Shown here piece by piece: positions 14,151-26,813 of a stretch of 64,000 nt of DNA. Location: positions 2,151,441-2,215,440 of the forward strand of contig NC_031473.1 of NCBI RefSeq assembly GCF_000006565.2. Direction: 5' to 3'. Each line of letters opens with the position of its first letter. Position 1 is the stretch's first letter. This stretch comes from Toxoplasma gondii ME49 (taxonomy: Eukaryota > Apicomplexa > Conoidasida > Eucoccidiorida > Sarcocystidae). A program made the translations under genes and the position numbers. The notes beneath the pieces are model-generated. The model saw nothing but the letters and a program-made list of their open reading frames with translations, was not told the DNA's origin and searched no databases.

Positions 14151-17137
14151 TCAACGAAATCCTAGATCGCTTCCAGAGCTGCTGCTGGCGCAGAAAGGAC
14201 TGACACCACTCCACCTCGCCCCCGCACTACTGGAGGGACTAGGACCCCTGCTGCCGGCTTTGCTGAACGGCGAGACGGGGATGGGAGCAGGAGACGGTAC
14301 GAAGCTGAGTGCATGCAGTTTGCCCTTGTCCCTTTTTCTGAATGGACTCGGCGATTTGTCGCCATCCAGTCCCGAGAAAGTCCAGAGAAAATCCGAGCTG
14401 TCAGATGCCCTGAACACAGCGGTCAGCGCGGGGGCTGCCTCTAGCGTTTGCTGTCTTCCCGTTGTCTGCCGAGGTGAGAGAAACTCCCCCATGGGAGCAC
14501 CAACCTCGGTTCGTCTGTCAGAAAAGGCTTCTGGAAAGTCAAGCGACTGAGAAGAACCACGTCCTCGATGTCGCAGCTCTTCCACTCTGACAGTTGGATT
14601 CGAACGGAGGAAAGAAGCCTTCCTGTGAACGCGAGCAGGAAGACACCCCGACGCCAGAAGATGAAGGACTTCACTCTCACGGTTTGACAAAGAGCTTTCC
14701 TGTTTTGACAAGAGGTTCTCTTGTCTTGAGACAGAACTCTCCAGTTTCGAAGCCCGTGAAATCCTAGGCGATTGTCGATACTCTTGACGCCAGGTGCTTT
14801 CGTGAACTGCTGGAGGAATGTAGGAGTTACACAAGTCCGGACAAGCGACGCCGTCTCCCTGAGATGATGAAGGGCCTGACTCTCGACCTATCCAGAGTGC
14901 AGGAGGTTCTGGAGAGAGAAATGCATGCATTCTCGAGTTGCTTCTTTTCCTTGAAACCGCAACATCGTCAAGGGAAGCAAAAAGAGGCTCATGCTTGGCC
15001 GCGTCGTAGGCTTCTTTTTCTTCTCTCCTCCTACCACCTTCTTCCCTCCGCGTCTCTCGTCCTTCTCTTGGCCTCTCTGTCTTGTCTTTTCTTTTCTCTG
15101 TCTCTACAGAGTGTTGACACTGAGGGGCCTGTGCTGCTTTGCCAAGAGACGCAGCGTCTGCTGGCGAAGGTTGGAAGGAACAGGGAGACGTACGCGAGGA
15201 AGAAGGAAGATTGAACTCGCAAGAGGACTGGCAAAACCCAGCCGCTTCTTCACATCCCCTTGTGGACGAGATTGTTCGACTCGGCTTTCGTTTGTGTTCT
15301 TCCGCTGTCGCCTTCAGATGAGAACAGACACCGTCGTAACGACGATTCACCACCAGGTCTGAGCTCTCGCGCTGGTCCCTCCCTTGTTCTTCTCCACAGC
15401 TGCTTTCCGCGCTCTCCTCAAAGACCCCGAAGCTCGCGAAAGCCACTCCCTGACGCTCTGCATCCGCGTCTCTCTTCTTCCGCCTTCCCTCGGGCGCTGG
15501 CGCCTTCTCTCCCCGATGGCGCTGCGGCTCGACTCGTCCATCCCCCGTTTCCCTGCTCTGCTCTGCGTGCAGCGCCTCCGAGTTTCTCTCTCCCCGAACT
15601 CTGACGAAACCAGCATCGAAACGCGCCTCCCCTTGCCCGTTTTTCGCTGCGTTGCCGCTCTCGAGTTCTGCCTCCTCGCCTAGACTTCTTCTCGCCCGGG
15701 ACTCGAGACTCGAAGAACCGAGAGCCGCTCTTCGACCTTCTGCGTTCTTCACCGTCTCATGAAAAAAAGTAGAAGGCGTCGTTGCACTTCCAAGTCGACT
15801 CCTGCACCGTGTGCTGGTTTCACTCTCCGGAAAATCACCTCCGCCCTCCTCAGCCGCTCTAGCGGTCTCTTCTCCCCTCGGTAAATGCTCCGCGACTCTC
15901 TTCACATCCGCGGTCGACACCAAATCTGCAAGTGACCCACGGTGCGCAGAAGGTGGAGAAGAAGCAGGTGGAGATGATGAAGATTCTCTGTCGCTATCGA
16001 CAGACGCGTTGATGGCTTCTGTTTTTCCTTGAGGCACATCCCCTCTCGCAGCAGGCACTCTCTTCTCTACAACCACATGCGAGCACAGACTCTGTTTCTC
16101 GGCATGCGTCGCTGCTTCTTCGCTCTCCACCGTCGGCACCTTGTGGACTTTCTGGGCGTTCGCTGTTTGTGCTTCTTTCTTCCTTCGCTCCTCACTCGCT
16201 TCCAGCTTCGCTTTCAACTCCAAAACTTCGGCCTCGAGTGCGTTGACCAGGTCGCGTTGTTCACGCGAGCAGCGGAGGAGATCAGTCTCTCGAAGAAAAC
16301 AGAACTCCAGAGCCTCTTGCAAGCCACGAATTCTCTCTACTTCCCTTTCCTCGTCTCTCCTCGGCGACGCAGCTCTTCCTCCGCAACGGGCAACAGACGA
16401 CACAGACGCGCGCCCCGGCACCGACAGAGACACAGAAGGAGAGGCAGGGACGGGAGAAGAAGAAGGAAACGGAGACGAAGGAGACGTTGACAGAGAAGTC
16501 GGAGACGGAATTGATGTCGGGTCAACGTTCTTTGTGATAGATGATGAACGGGAGGAACGGGGTGGAAGATCTGGATAAAAAGGATGTGGACCGGAAGCAC
16601 GGCGACAGAGAGGCGCGGTGATTTTGAAACTCGGAGTGATATAGCGAGCGCGTTGTTGAGAAGACATCGGCAAAACCTTTTGAAGAGTGGCTTTCAGTCT
16701 GAAAAACAACCGAGGCACTTCGCAGTCTCATTGACGGAAACGGAGGCCCTGCTTGCGGTGTTCATACACGAGGAGTCCACGAAAAATACACATTACACTG
16801 AACCGATTTCTGCAGTTTCTTCGCTCAGCTTCCTTTGCCCGTTGCTCTTTGACAAGAAAGAGATCAGCCGAGTTCTGTCTGTCCTCTTACGCCACGACAG
16901 AGATTCAAACTTCGTTTTCGCTTTCTGCCTTTGCCGGACTTCGCGACAGCGGCGAACAAAGGAAGAGAACAAGTCTGCACAGAAAGCACGGCTTCCAAAA
17001 CGCGAGAAAGTCACACACTGCACCCCGAATGGCCCACACATACACCCGGCATCACAGCGATGGAAGACAGGACCTCGAGGGAACCTTTGTCCGTCAACGT
17101 ACAACATGCCTCTTCCATATACATGCATGTGCATGCA

Positions 17138-17180
<43 letters not shown>

Positions 17181-20073
17181 CAAACTCATATATCCATACA
17201 CACGGACAACACATGAACATAAATGTAAGCAAACATCCAAATTAAAAAAAGATACATAAATGTCGATACGCGTATAGACTGCACTACGTATACTTGTGGG
17301 TGCATGCAAAGAAGACGCTACCTACATATTCATTTATATATATATATATATTGACATACAAGGATTCGTGATTCATGACGCCTGGATGTCCGTTTTTTCT
17401 CGAAGTCTCGGAAAATCTTTTTCACAAAACTTACGTGTCGCACTGCAGTTCCTTCTTCTTCAGAGCCGCCCGGAGGCGCTGTACCAGCCCCGACAGGACC
17501 CGGTTCTTCTCGGCGGCGACTGCATGCAGCCGCTGCATGCGTCGCAGAGCGTTGTGACTGGCTTCTGCAGCCTGGAAACAATGGGAGAAAAAGAAGGAGA
17601 AAAGAGTTGGAAAAAGGGGGAAAAGCGGAGGGGACGAAGAGCAATGGAAGCAGGAGACAGAAGGCAGAGAGGAGACAGGGGGAGAAGAGAGAGGAATGAG
17701 AGTGGGGTACAGAGAAGTAAGATGTGGAGGAAGAAAGAGCCAAGAACGCCGGAGGAAGATCAGAGAGAACTGAAATAACTGGCGAGGAAAAGAGAACTGG
17801 ACGAGTGAGCTCGAGAGGAGAAAAGAGGAGCGCGGGAGAAGCGAAGAACATGTCGCGCAGAGGTCGAGGAGCAGATGAGAGGGAGGAGACAAGAAAAGAG
17901 TCAACAAGCAACGTACCGCAGAAACAACAAATTCACGGTTTGTCTACGAGGAGAAGGAAGTCGCGACTGAAAGGTACAGAGAAGCTGTTTTTTGCATGTT
18001 TACCCAGAGGCACTCTGTGCCCCGAGCGGGATGTCAGCGTCGACAATAAGCAACCGCGAATCGACAGACCGGCGCAAACGAACGCCATTAATCCTTGTAA
18101 GGTTTCCTTCATGGCTAAAAACACTCGAGCTCGAGAGACATTGAAACTTTACTTTCTGGGCGGCGCTCTCCGTGGCTCTGCGCCTCCGTCGTTCTTCCTC
18201 TTGGCAGACACTTGCCGCGGCGAGGGCCTCCTGCTGAGAGCGCCATTCGTTCTCTCGCCGAAAGAAGAAGTCTTCTTCGTCCCAGTGAATGCTGAAAAGA
18301 GAAAGCAACAAACTTAGGAGAAACCAACCTGAGAGATAGGGACGCCGCGAGCCTCCGAGGCGCCTAGAAGTCTGTACGTTTTGCGTGGACTCGCAGTGGA
18401 GGCCTAACGCAGCCACCCGGTGGAATAGGGGAAGCGAATACTCGCGATAGAGCCGTAGACATGTCAGACTCTTCTCGTTTCCTCGGAGACAGGCCGAGAG
18501 CCGCAGCCGCCCTAAGGCCCACTGGGCAGGTGCAGAGATGTCGACAGAGAAAACCACACAAAACTGCGTTTCTACTGAAGGAAAAACGACGGCAACTGTG
18601 AAATAGATGTACTGAGCGAAGGCGGACGAAAACGCACTTCTCCACTCGAAGCAGTGTTTCCGAGGAGAAAAACAACAAACCAGCTGTCCTACTAAACAGA
18701 GGCGACGGTCCAGAACTTCCGGTCTCCCAGAGAGACGAGGAAAACCGGTTGTCGTGTACGACGACGAAAAGTGAGATAACGGCTTTTCTACTTGAAAACG
18801 AAGACGGACACCCTGTGTCCTACCTTCTTCTTCCGCTCTCTAGCTGGTGAAACAAGTCCTCAACTGTGTCGAGGAGAGCTGCAGAGACTCCCCGTTGCTC
18901 CGCAGGGGGTCTGTCCTTCTGTCTCCGTTCTCTGCCGCGCTCCCCTGCGTCTCTTTCGGCTGTCGGAGAGCCTCCTTCCCGCTTTTTCTCCGTCGCGACT
19001 CGGGAAGCCGACTCCACGTCCTCGGCAAAGAAATCCACGAGCCTTCCGGCGCGCTGCAGCGGAGACGGCAGAGAGTCGAGCGGGGCCGCCTCGGCCAGCT
19101 GAACGTACAGCTGGCGCGCCCAGGAGCCGAGATCTGTGGAGACATCCGCGCAAGAGGACGGGGAACGACAGTCGGGAGAGGAAGCGAAAGGAGAGACGCG
19201 CAGCGCAGACGTCGTCGTTTGACCTGAAGGTGAGCAACGAGCGTTGCTGAGAGGGGAAGAGACGACGAAGACTCCATTCTTTCCATGCCTTTCTCTTCTC
19301 CGGGCCTCCATCTCCGATTCCTCGTCTCTCTGTTTCTTCTCGAGTCTCTCTTGCTTCTCTCTTCTATCTCCCTTCTCGCTGCTCGCTTCTTCTGTCGCTT
19401 GACATCCATCGTCACTCCTCCCTGCAAGTTGATTTAGAGATGCGCGAGGCTGCAGCGGCCTTGTACTCGGAGAACTGAACTGCGCGCTGGATTCCGGGTG
19501 GATAGACACGGCGCCTGGACCTGCTTCGGAGGCCAGATACAGCAGACGAGGAAACGCGGGGAGGGGCGATCCGTTCGTTTCTGATCGCGTAGAACGCGAA
19601 CAAGTCTGGTCCACAGAAACCGGCGGAGGTGCACGAGGAAGGAGACACAGAGAAGAAGAAGGCGTCCCTGACTGTCTCCGTCGGGGATGCCGATGAGAAG
19701 AGCAGGGAGATGAAGCATGGAAAGAAGCAGAGGAAGACGAAGAAGAAGAAGCAGAGGAAGACGAAGAAGAAGAAACAGAGGACGAAGAGGAAGACGAAGA
19801 AGAAGAAGCAGAGGAAGACGAAGAAGAAGAAGCAGAGGACGAAGAGGAAGATGAAGAAGAAGAAGAAGCAGAGGAAGAAGAGGAAGACGAAGGAGAAGCA
19901 GAGGAAGAAGAGGAAGACGAAGGAGAAGCAGAGGAAGAAGAGGAATTTGAAGAAGACGAAGCAGAGGAAGAAGAGGAAGACGAAGCAGAGGAAGAACTCG
20001 ACATCGCGGCAGTGGGTCTTTGAGATATTGACTCATAAAGGAAGAAGCGGCCGCCGGAGACGACGCCAAGCAT
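14151..20073 (-). CDS. Ser-rich coiled-coil protein, function unknown (4 exons)
   Basis: Exons: 20073-18824, 18291-18153, 17571-17435, 16698-14151; all junctions are phase-consistent, giving about 1,357 residues. I do not recognise a family. Exon 1 begins MLGVVSGG and has a Ser-dominated tract from about residue 24 to 118, then a less biased segment ending in a predicted helical stretch (SAALLDTVEDLFHQLE). Exons 2 and 3 form a long, highly charged helix with heptad character (about residues 420-508). Exon 4 opens with a conserved-looking segment (SSQQRARYITPSF), then has a second coiled coil at about 624-684 (RIRGLQEALEFCFLRETDLL) followed by some 670 low-complexity, hydrophilic residues. There is no signal peptide or membrane span, so it is probably cytosolic, nuclear or cytoskeletal. 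It faces RLP24 across a shared upstream region. Confidence 0.72.
17131..17179. repeat. TGCATGC repeat joined to (AT)n tract
   Basis: A run of overlapping TGCATGC words leads directly into about 19 AT dinucleotides, in the third intron of the coiled-coil gene. Confidence 0.9.
19725..19995. repeat. Purine-rich (GAAGAAGMAGAGGAAGAC)-type repeat encoding poly-Ser
   Basis: A trinucleotide-based repeat of GAA, GAC, GAG and GCA. On the minus strand it is read as TCN and encodes the Ser-rich tract with occasional Ala in exon 1 of the coiled-coil gene. Confidence 0.9.
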
Positions 20074-22117
20074 CTCTAAGGCGAGTGCCTGTTCTGCGAG
20101 CGTATGGCAGTCGAGCCGGGAGAGGAGGGGAGGAGAGAAGAGAGAGACACGAGGGGAAGGGAGATACTCTTGTCTTTCAAGTGCGTCTTCTCTATCGCTT
20201 CAGCTGTTATGTTCGCGCGCATAAGTTTTCTACTCCAAGCCGACTTCCAAATGCACTTTGAATTTTTACACAACCGACGAAATAGAGGCGAAGCATTTAT
20301 GCACCGGTGAGGAGAGAACGTCATCAAGAGCCTCCTCCGTGATTCTCCCCAGCTTCTTCCTCTCTCTGTTAGCCGCGGTGTGTCTCCTCCACGCCTTCAA
20401 CTTCCACCCGAGATATAAACAATGCGAAAAAAAGGCCTTGTATGCGTCACAGTAACCACATACCCATTTCACGTTGTCCAGATTCATCCTCACATCTATA
20501 CTATATATATATATATATATATGTATATGAATATATATATAAATATATGAATATATATACATATATATATATATATATATGGGATAGGGCTGTTTTCCGG
20601 TCTCGTGGGTCGGCAGAGTGAAGTTTTTTATTCATTGTTTTCGACGTCACAAGAGTTCGTTTCGTTTCTTTCGCGTTCTCCTTCCTTCGCCGTTCTGGTG
20701 TGAGTTGCCTCCCTCGCTGCGCGAACGCGAGCCGGTTGGGCGCGGTATGTGGCGAACGAGGGCAAAATCTTGAGTCTTTCCCGACGCACGGTCAGAAAAC
20801 CGTGAGACGCAAGCAGGCAAAATCGGGTGGAGCGTATAGTGAAACTTTGAGGACTTTCGAAGAGGAAACTGTCCGAGAAGCCACGAGCATCGCGCGAAAA
20901 ACGGCGCCTCCCGCGCAGATGCAGACTTTCCTGACAAACCTGGTCGACGAGTGCAGAGAGGAAACTGACGGCGACAGAACAGCTTTTTCGAGAGCTGGAG
21001 CACTCCCAGTGAATCCGCAGCCTCGCAGAGATTCGCGTACTCGTTCGCGCAGCTTTGTGTCTTGTGAAAAAAAGAGACTTCGCCGCTTTGCTGTTCCGCG
21101 GCTCTCTCCGCGCTGGTTGGGAGGGTCTGCCAACTTTGCGCGTGAGAACATCCCCGCGGCGTCGTCGGCAGAGACAGTCGACGGCGCTCCAAGAAGTCGA
21201 AAGAAACAGATAAGGTTTTTCTGCACCTTTTCCGTGAATCTTGTCGACCTTGCAGACCCAGCGAAGAGAGGCCGAACACTGAGTTGTCTGTCCACCCTCC
21301 CTCCTTTTCGGCGGTCAGCCGTTCAGCGTTCGCGCGCGCCTCCCTCGCGTTCTCTTCTCGCGCTGTCTCCGCGATTCCTCGACGTTCTCGCGGTTGTTTT
21401 CCCCCGGTGATTCGAACGCGGGACTTGGCAAATCTCCTCCTTCTTCTCTTCTCCCCTTTTCCCCAACCTGCTTTTCTTCTACACATCTTGGGGGCTGCTG
21501 CCCATAAGAAACAGCCTGTGTCTAGCGCGAGTGCTCTTCACAGGTCGCGCTGAATTCGCGCTGTTCTTGCCGGCTCAACCTGCTTCGCGCCGCGCGCATC
21601 GCGCTCTCGTCGCTCTGCCAGTGTGGGCCAGCCGTTTTTGTGCATTTCTTCGCGGCGAGTTCCTCTTTCTACGCAAGGGAGGAAGCGGTGAATATCTGCG
21701 TCTCGCGTTCGACAGGCTCTCAGCGAAGGAGAAGCGCGAGAACCCACTGCAACTCGCAAGTGCTCGACCCTTGTGGGGGCATGCATTTTCTCTCTGCAGT
21801 CGTCGGCGCAAAAGAGCCTCAACCTCGTCGATTGATTCTCTTCTTTCGCAGAAATTCTTTGCGAGTTCTTCAGAGTTCTCGTTTCACTCTGGGACAGCCA
21901 CTCGTTTCGCTCGAGAAAACGCGCAATTTTGCCTTGACACGCGCCTCTCCAGTCGCCTGAGTGTCGCGGGGGGTCTTTTCACGGGAAAATCGAGGGAGAT
22001 CTGTCGCTATTGCGCGTTTGAAAATATCCCTTCCAAGATCCGCTTTCGGATGAAAAGCCTCTCTCCTGTCAACAGACATCCGACGAGAACACAGAGCACA
22101 TCTACGTCTCAGGAAAA
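20074..22117. promoter_or_regulatory. Divergent upstream region, coiled-coil gene and RLP24
   Basis: About 2 kb between two divergent starts. Position 20502-20580 is an imperfect AT tract. From about 20690 to 22110 the DNA is CpG-rich and open in several frames on both strands, but none of these ORFs shows a domain or signal. I read it as promoter plus 5' UTR. Confidence 0.45.
20502..20580. repeat. Imperfect (AT)n microsatellite
   Basis: Almost pure A/T alternation with a few interruptions, in the divergent intergenic region. Confidence 0.9.
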
Positions 22118-22811
22118 ATGAGAATTGAAAAATGCTGGTTCTGCTCGTCTAACATTTACCCCGGTACGTCAACTCATCTTTTCTCTCTTCGTTCTTTTTC
22201 TCTTTCTGGCCCTCTCTCTGAAGGCAATGAATTCATCCCCAAAGCTTTCCTTTCTCTGCGCTCACCTCTTCTTCTCACATGTTTTCTCTGCCCGCCTCTG
22301 CCCCTGGGGAGCATCACGCCAGTGGCTGTGTGTGGCTGGAGGATTCTCAGATTGAGTGCCGGTTCTTACTGCTTTCTTTACTTAGTTTTCTTCTTGGTCT
22401 CTCTGCATTTGCTCTGGATTTGTCTGCATTCCTCGCTCTCTGGTCATGTAGCCAGGCGTATACTTGTATACACGCATTTATATATGTATATAATATATAT
22501 ATATATATATAAATATATCTATGTCCATGCGTTTCTCTGTATATGTGGCTCCACGTACATTCCTATACATGCATGTTAGCGTATGTCCCTGTGTGCACTG
22601 TTTTGCGCGCAGCGAGTGTGTCTGTCCATCTATAAAGCTCTCTTTCTGCGGGTGTGACAAGCCTGTTGAACGTTTGAAACAAGACTTGTTTTCTGTCGGT
22701 CTAGGTTTTCACATGCCCATGATCCCACTCTACCTGTGCTGCCTCCCATCTCTTCCACGTCTCCATGTATTCATCGCTTATTCAGATTTGACCTCTGCAC
22801 AGTTTTGTATT

Positions 22812-22850
<39 letters not shown>

Positions 22851-24656
22851 CTATGTATAAATAGATCTATATGTGGAGAGAGATAAGTATATATATATAT
22901 ATATATATATGGCCATCTAAGCTTGTGCGTATGCTTGGTTGACACATGCAGTTAGAGATCTTAGTCGCGTGTCTGTTTAATTCTCTATACGTTGCATTTT
23001 GTGGGTCTGCGTGTATTTCTGCATGCTCGAAGTTCGGTACGCGTCGAGACGTATACAGCTTCATCGCCTCTTTGCGAGTTTGCGTTTTTTATGTCTCGCA
23101 GGACATGGGGTAGTGTTTGTGAGAAGCGACGCGAAGATGTTCCGCTTTTGCAGGTCGAAGTGCCACAAGCATTTCAAGGCGAAGCACAATCCAAGGAAAT
23201 TCAAGTGGACCAAGGCGTACCGCAAGGCTGCCGGTGAGTTGAGGAAAGCGAGAGTCTTTGAAAAGAGGGAAGGAACGAGAGACATACCGCCAAAGAGGAG
23301 AAGCACAAAGAGTGGACTTGAATAAAGAGAAAAGAACTGCGAGAGATGGACGAACCAGAGGACGGAGAGAGGATTGTGGGAGACAGAGCACTAGGGGATC
23401 AAGAAGAAGAAGAAGGTGGGGAAGAAGAGAGAAAGAATACAGAGAGACAGAGGAAGCGAAGAGGTCTTATCCCTCGATGTGCCTGTCTCGTTTCTCTCTT
23501 TCTGTCTTCCTCTCTATCTAGTTCAGGTTCATATATATATATATATATGCATATCTGTGCGTATGTAGATGTGTACGTACATCGCGCACCGTAATATTTG
23601 CAGTCGATTTCCTCTGTGTACCTTGGTCTGCATGCGTTTCTCTTTTTTTAGGCAAAGAGTTGGCGGTGGATGCGACGTTCGAATTTGAGCAGAAGCGCAA
23701 CACACCGGTTCGCTACGACCGCGATTTGTACGTGAAGACCATCAAGGCGATGAAGAGAGTGGACGAAATCAAACAAGCGCGGAAAGAACGTTTTTACATG
23801 CAGCGAATGCTGGCGGCCAGCGAGAGGAACGAAGAGAAAGACTACAGCGAACTAGAGAAGAACGAGAAGCTGCTGTTGCGCGAGGGACAAATCCGCAGAG
23901 AAGAAGAGAGAAGACGAGCGAAGGTCACGCAAGCAGAGGCAGCGGCGAGTCTGCTCGACGAAGAGGACGAAGACGCGGTGAGCAGACCTACCGAGAAAGA
24001 AAGAAAATATGTTGCAGAACACAAGGGAGGGGAGAAGAAGGAGAGATGCTTTGACTTACGAAACACAGGCAGAGGAGATCAGGAGAAAACGTATCTACCT
24101 TTCTCTCCAGAGGAAGGTCCGACAGCGGTGGGGTCACACAGAGACACAGAGATGCGCGAGAGACAACGTGACGCCGAAGACGACAGACTGACCCACTTCG
24201 CATCGTCCGTTGCTTTTTCTCTCTTTTCCATCTTTTTGGATGCTTCCTCTCTTGCTTCCACTCTCGGACACACAACACAGTATGGGCCTCTAGATATATT
24301 CTAGGTCGTATCGCTTTGTTCGCAAGACGCACGGTGCGAGGCGGACGAGCGACTGTCGTAAATACTTTCCTCCTGGATTCGTCTCCGCGCACAGCAAACC
24401 GAGATGGTTAACGCCTTTTCAGCTTTTTCGTTTTCTGTGTCTTCTGTGTCTGTGAGTCCTGTGCTTTCCCGAGGCTTTGCCTCTCTGGAATGCCGCGAGT
24501 CGTCGAGGCTTCCCCCTCTTCTCTCAATTGCATGTGGCGACGTTTTTCACCTCTCCCGTCTGTTTTCAGGAAATGGAGGAACAGAAACCTGCGCTGCGCA
24601 AAGAGAAGCAGAAGGCCGTTCCCGTGCAACAGACGCTGGAAGCCGATTTCAACTGA
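22118..24656 (+). CDS. RLP24: Ribosome biogenesis protein RLP24 (L24e-like, 4 exons)
   Basis: Exons 22118-22163, 23102-23233, 23652-23977 and 24570-24656, all in phase, encode 196 residues. The N-terminus [16 protein letters not shown] starts an L24e-type zinc ribbon with cysteines 6, 9, 32 and 36 (CxxC...CxxxC). [31 protein letters not shown] and [20 protein letters not shown] are hallmarks of RLP24/RSL24D1 and separate it from ribosomal protein L24 itself. RLP24 holds the place of L24 on nucleolar and nuclear pre-60S particles and recruits the AAA-ATPase Drg1/Afg2, which releases it in the cytoplasm. The C-terminal third is a charged helix ending in QQTLEADFN. The length is typical (about 160-200 residues). 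Intron 1 (938 nt) carries several AT repeats. Confidence 0.95.
22490..22911. repeat. Cluster of AT microsatellites in RLP24 intron 1
   Basis: Three AT tracts near 22490-22520, 22816-22843 and 22889-22911 with TATA/AGATCTAT-like interspersed sequence, all intronic. Confidence 0.8.
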
Positions 24657-26181
24657 AAAGAAGAGACGTCGAGAAGCGAAAAACGTTTCTCGTGGCGAAC
24701 GAATTGGTTCTCACCACGAAGCAGTCTCTGTATCACCGAGTTTCCTCTCCTCGGTTTCTTTCCTCTCGTCTTCGACGTGCTTTCTCTCTTTGTCTCCTCG
24801 CTTCCGCGCGTCTCGTGTGTCTCTTCTCTGGCCCTTCTCTCTCTTTCTTCTCTCGTCTCTCCCTCTGTCTCTCTTCTCGCTCTCTCTTTCTCTGTCTTCT
24901 ACTCTGCCGGCTTTGCTCCCTCATCGATCTCCTGTTCTTTCATCTTCGCCCAGTCTTCGTTTTCTCTCCGTCTTCCGCGAAAGTGTTTCTGCATGCTCGA
25001 GCAGCGGTCGTTGCATGCTCTTGAGGCTGGTTTTTGCGGAGGATCGGGGGACTTTTGAATACAGTCGGGAGCCGTCTCCCAGAAAGAACGCGAGAGTTTA
25101 CTTCCTCGCGCCAGGATGTAGGTTCTGTATCGACTGACCGAAAACGCTTGCGCAGTCTTCTCTCGCCGTCATATCTAAGTGGACCGGTCTTCTTGTAGGC
25201 GCCTCTGAGGCTGACGGAACTATCACATATTTGGAGATCCCTCCACATCCCTCAACCGCTAACTCTGTGGGGCGGCGGCACGCCCGGGTGTCCACGCGCT
25301 GTCCGCAGCTTATCGTTTCTTCTGAAACAGTTCCCGTCGAAAGTTCTCTTGTTTCCAAAACGCGCGCCTGCTGCCCGGGCGCAGCAATCGGAGCTACGCA
25401 GGAGACAGTCCATTTCGAACCGCCAGAAAGGGGAAAGAAGAAGCAAAGAAAGAAGGAAATACAGAAGGAAGAGAGGAGAGAGTCTTTTGACCTTTCACCG
25501 CTGAGAACTGCAGGATCCGAAAAAAGAGTCAGACGCTCTGTGCAGCTGTTGATGTTTTCGTTCAACTTCCCCGAAGCGAAGGAGATGGAGAGAACGGCTT
25601 TCAGCTTCTTATGGGGGACGTGAGACACTGAACGTCGCAAAGGAAGTTGAGGACCGCGACAGAGAGAAGAGATTTCTCACACTGGCAGCAAACGAAGAAA
25701 GAACGAACAGAGAAAACACAGAACGAAAAAGCAGTGGAACGACGAAACAGCCCTTTGAAAACCTTCGCAGGCACAGACGCCCTGCGTCGACTCATGTGAC
25801 CGCGAAAACAACTTTTTTCCAGGTCGTTTCTTTCCAATTGTCTTTCACTTTCTGTCGCACGCAAAAAACAACGCGTGGAGGTTTGCGGACCACAGTCGCC
25901 GGAGGAGTGAGTATACGCATCCGAAATGAACGCCCTCTCTGGATGTGCTCGCGTCCTCAGCGTCTCGGCCTCTCTGTGTTTGGAAGGCCTGTTGCCCTTC
26001 TGCGTTCGAACATGACTCTAAACATCTCGAAAAGGAATACTCGAAGGCAGGACACACAAATACAAAAACGTCTACTCTCACAGATCGCACGCAGATCAAC
26101 AAATATATATATGTATATATATATATATATAAGAACAGGTAGTCTTGAGGGTTCGAGGATGTGTAGATATCATCAGCATGT

Positions 26182-26223
<42 letters not shown>

Positions 26224-26813
26224 ATTTAGGATACGTTTGTAGTTGTTTGATGGAGTATACGATTGACTCCATCGATCTACAGGCCGAGGAGTCTATGAGG
26301 AAAGGACAGGAATTGAGGACTTTGTGCAAGCTACCAAGAGGCGTCGTCTTCAAAGAGACCTGAGTTGCAGGTCTGGAGAATGACTTCTCGTCTCATCCTG
26401 ATCAAGAAAAACAACAGACGATTTGCAGTGTTTTTACTTTGTGCTTAACGCTCGTCCTTGCCTGTCTGTTCCTTTTCCTCTTTAGTATCCTCTGCCGTTC
26501 ACAGCTCAGATCGGATGCTCCTCCCTACTAACTTCTCTTTCTCTCAAGAGTTTGCTGCTCTGCTCTTTTCCTCTCTCTTTTGCTCTCTTCTCCTCTCCGT
26601 TTTGTTCTGTTTTCTTAATCACATCCTTCTTGTTCTCTCTCGTACACCTTTGCTCCTCGCACTCCTTCCCTTGGCTTTGTTTCTTCTTTTCTTCTCCCCT
26701 CTGACACCCTCCTCTGCTTGCTCCTCCTTCTTCCGTGTTCCTTCCGCGCTTCATCTCTCTCACTCGTTTCTCTCTTGTTCTCTCCTGTCTGTCTTCTTCT
26801 CTTCGCTTTTCTC
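24657..26813. other. Convergent 3' region, RLP24 and PROPPIN-like gene
   Basis: No supported gene. It should hold the two 3' UTRs. Opposed ORFs at 25098-25640 (-) and 25231-25623 (+) cover the same bases and neither has a recognisable domain. AT repeats sit at about 26103-26131 and 26187-26221; pyrimidine-rich sequence fills 26460-26820. Confidence 0.45.
26187..26221. repeat. (AT)n microsatellite
   Basis: About 17 uninterrupted AT dinucleotides in the 3' intergenic region. Confidence 0.9.

Noticed and set aside
16337..17911. ORFs with IYIYIY stretches
   Set aside because: Products of translated AT microsatellites; seen at many places in the window.
20647..22121. Long overlapping ORFs on both strands (up to 279 codons)
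   Set aside because: CpG-rich DNA with few stops; Arg/Ala/Ser-rich products without domains; better explained as a divergent promoter and 5' UTR.
25098..25640. Opposed ORFs of 130-180 codons on both strands
   Set aside because: They cover the same bases, have no domain, and lie in the convergent 3' regions of RLP24 and the PROPPIN-like gene, whose coding ends are well placed.
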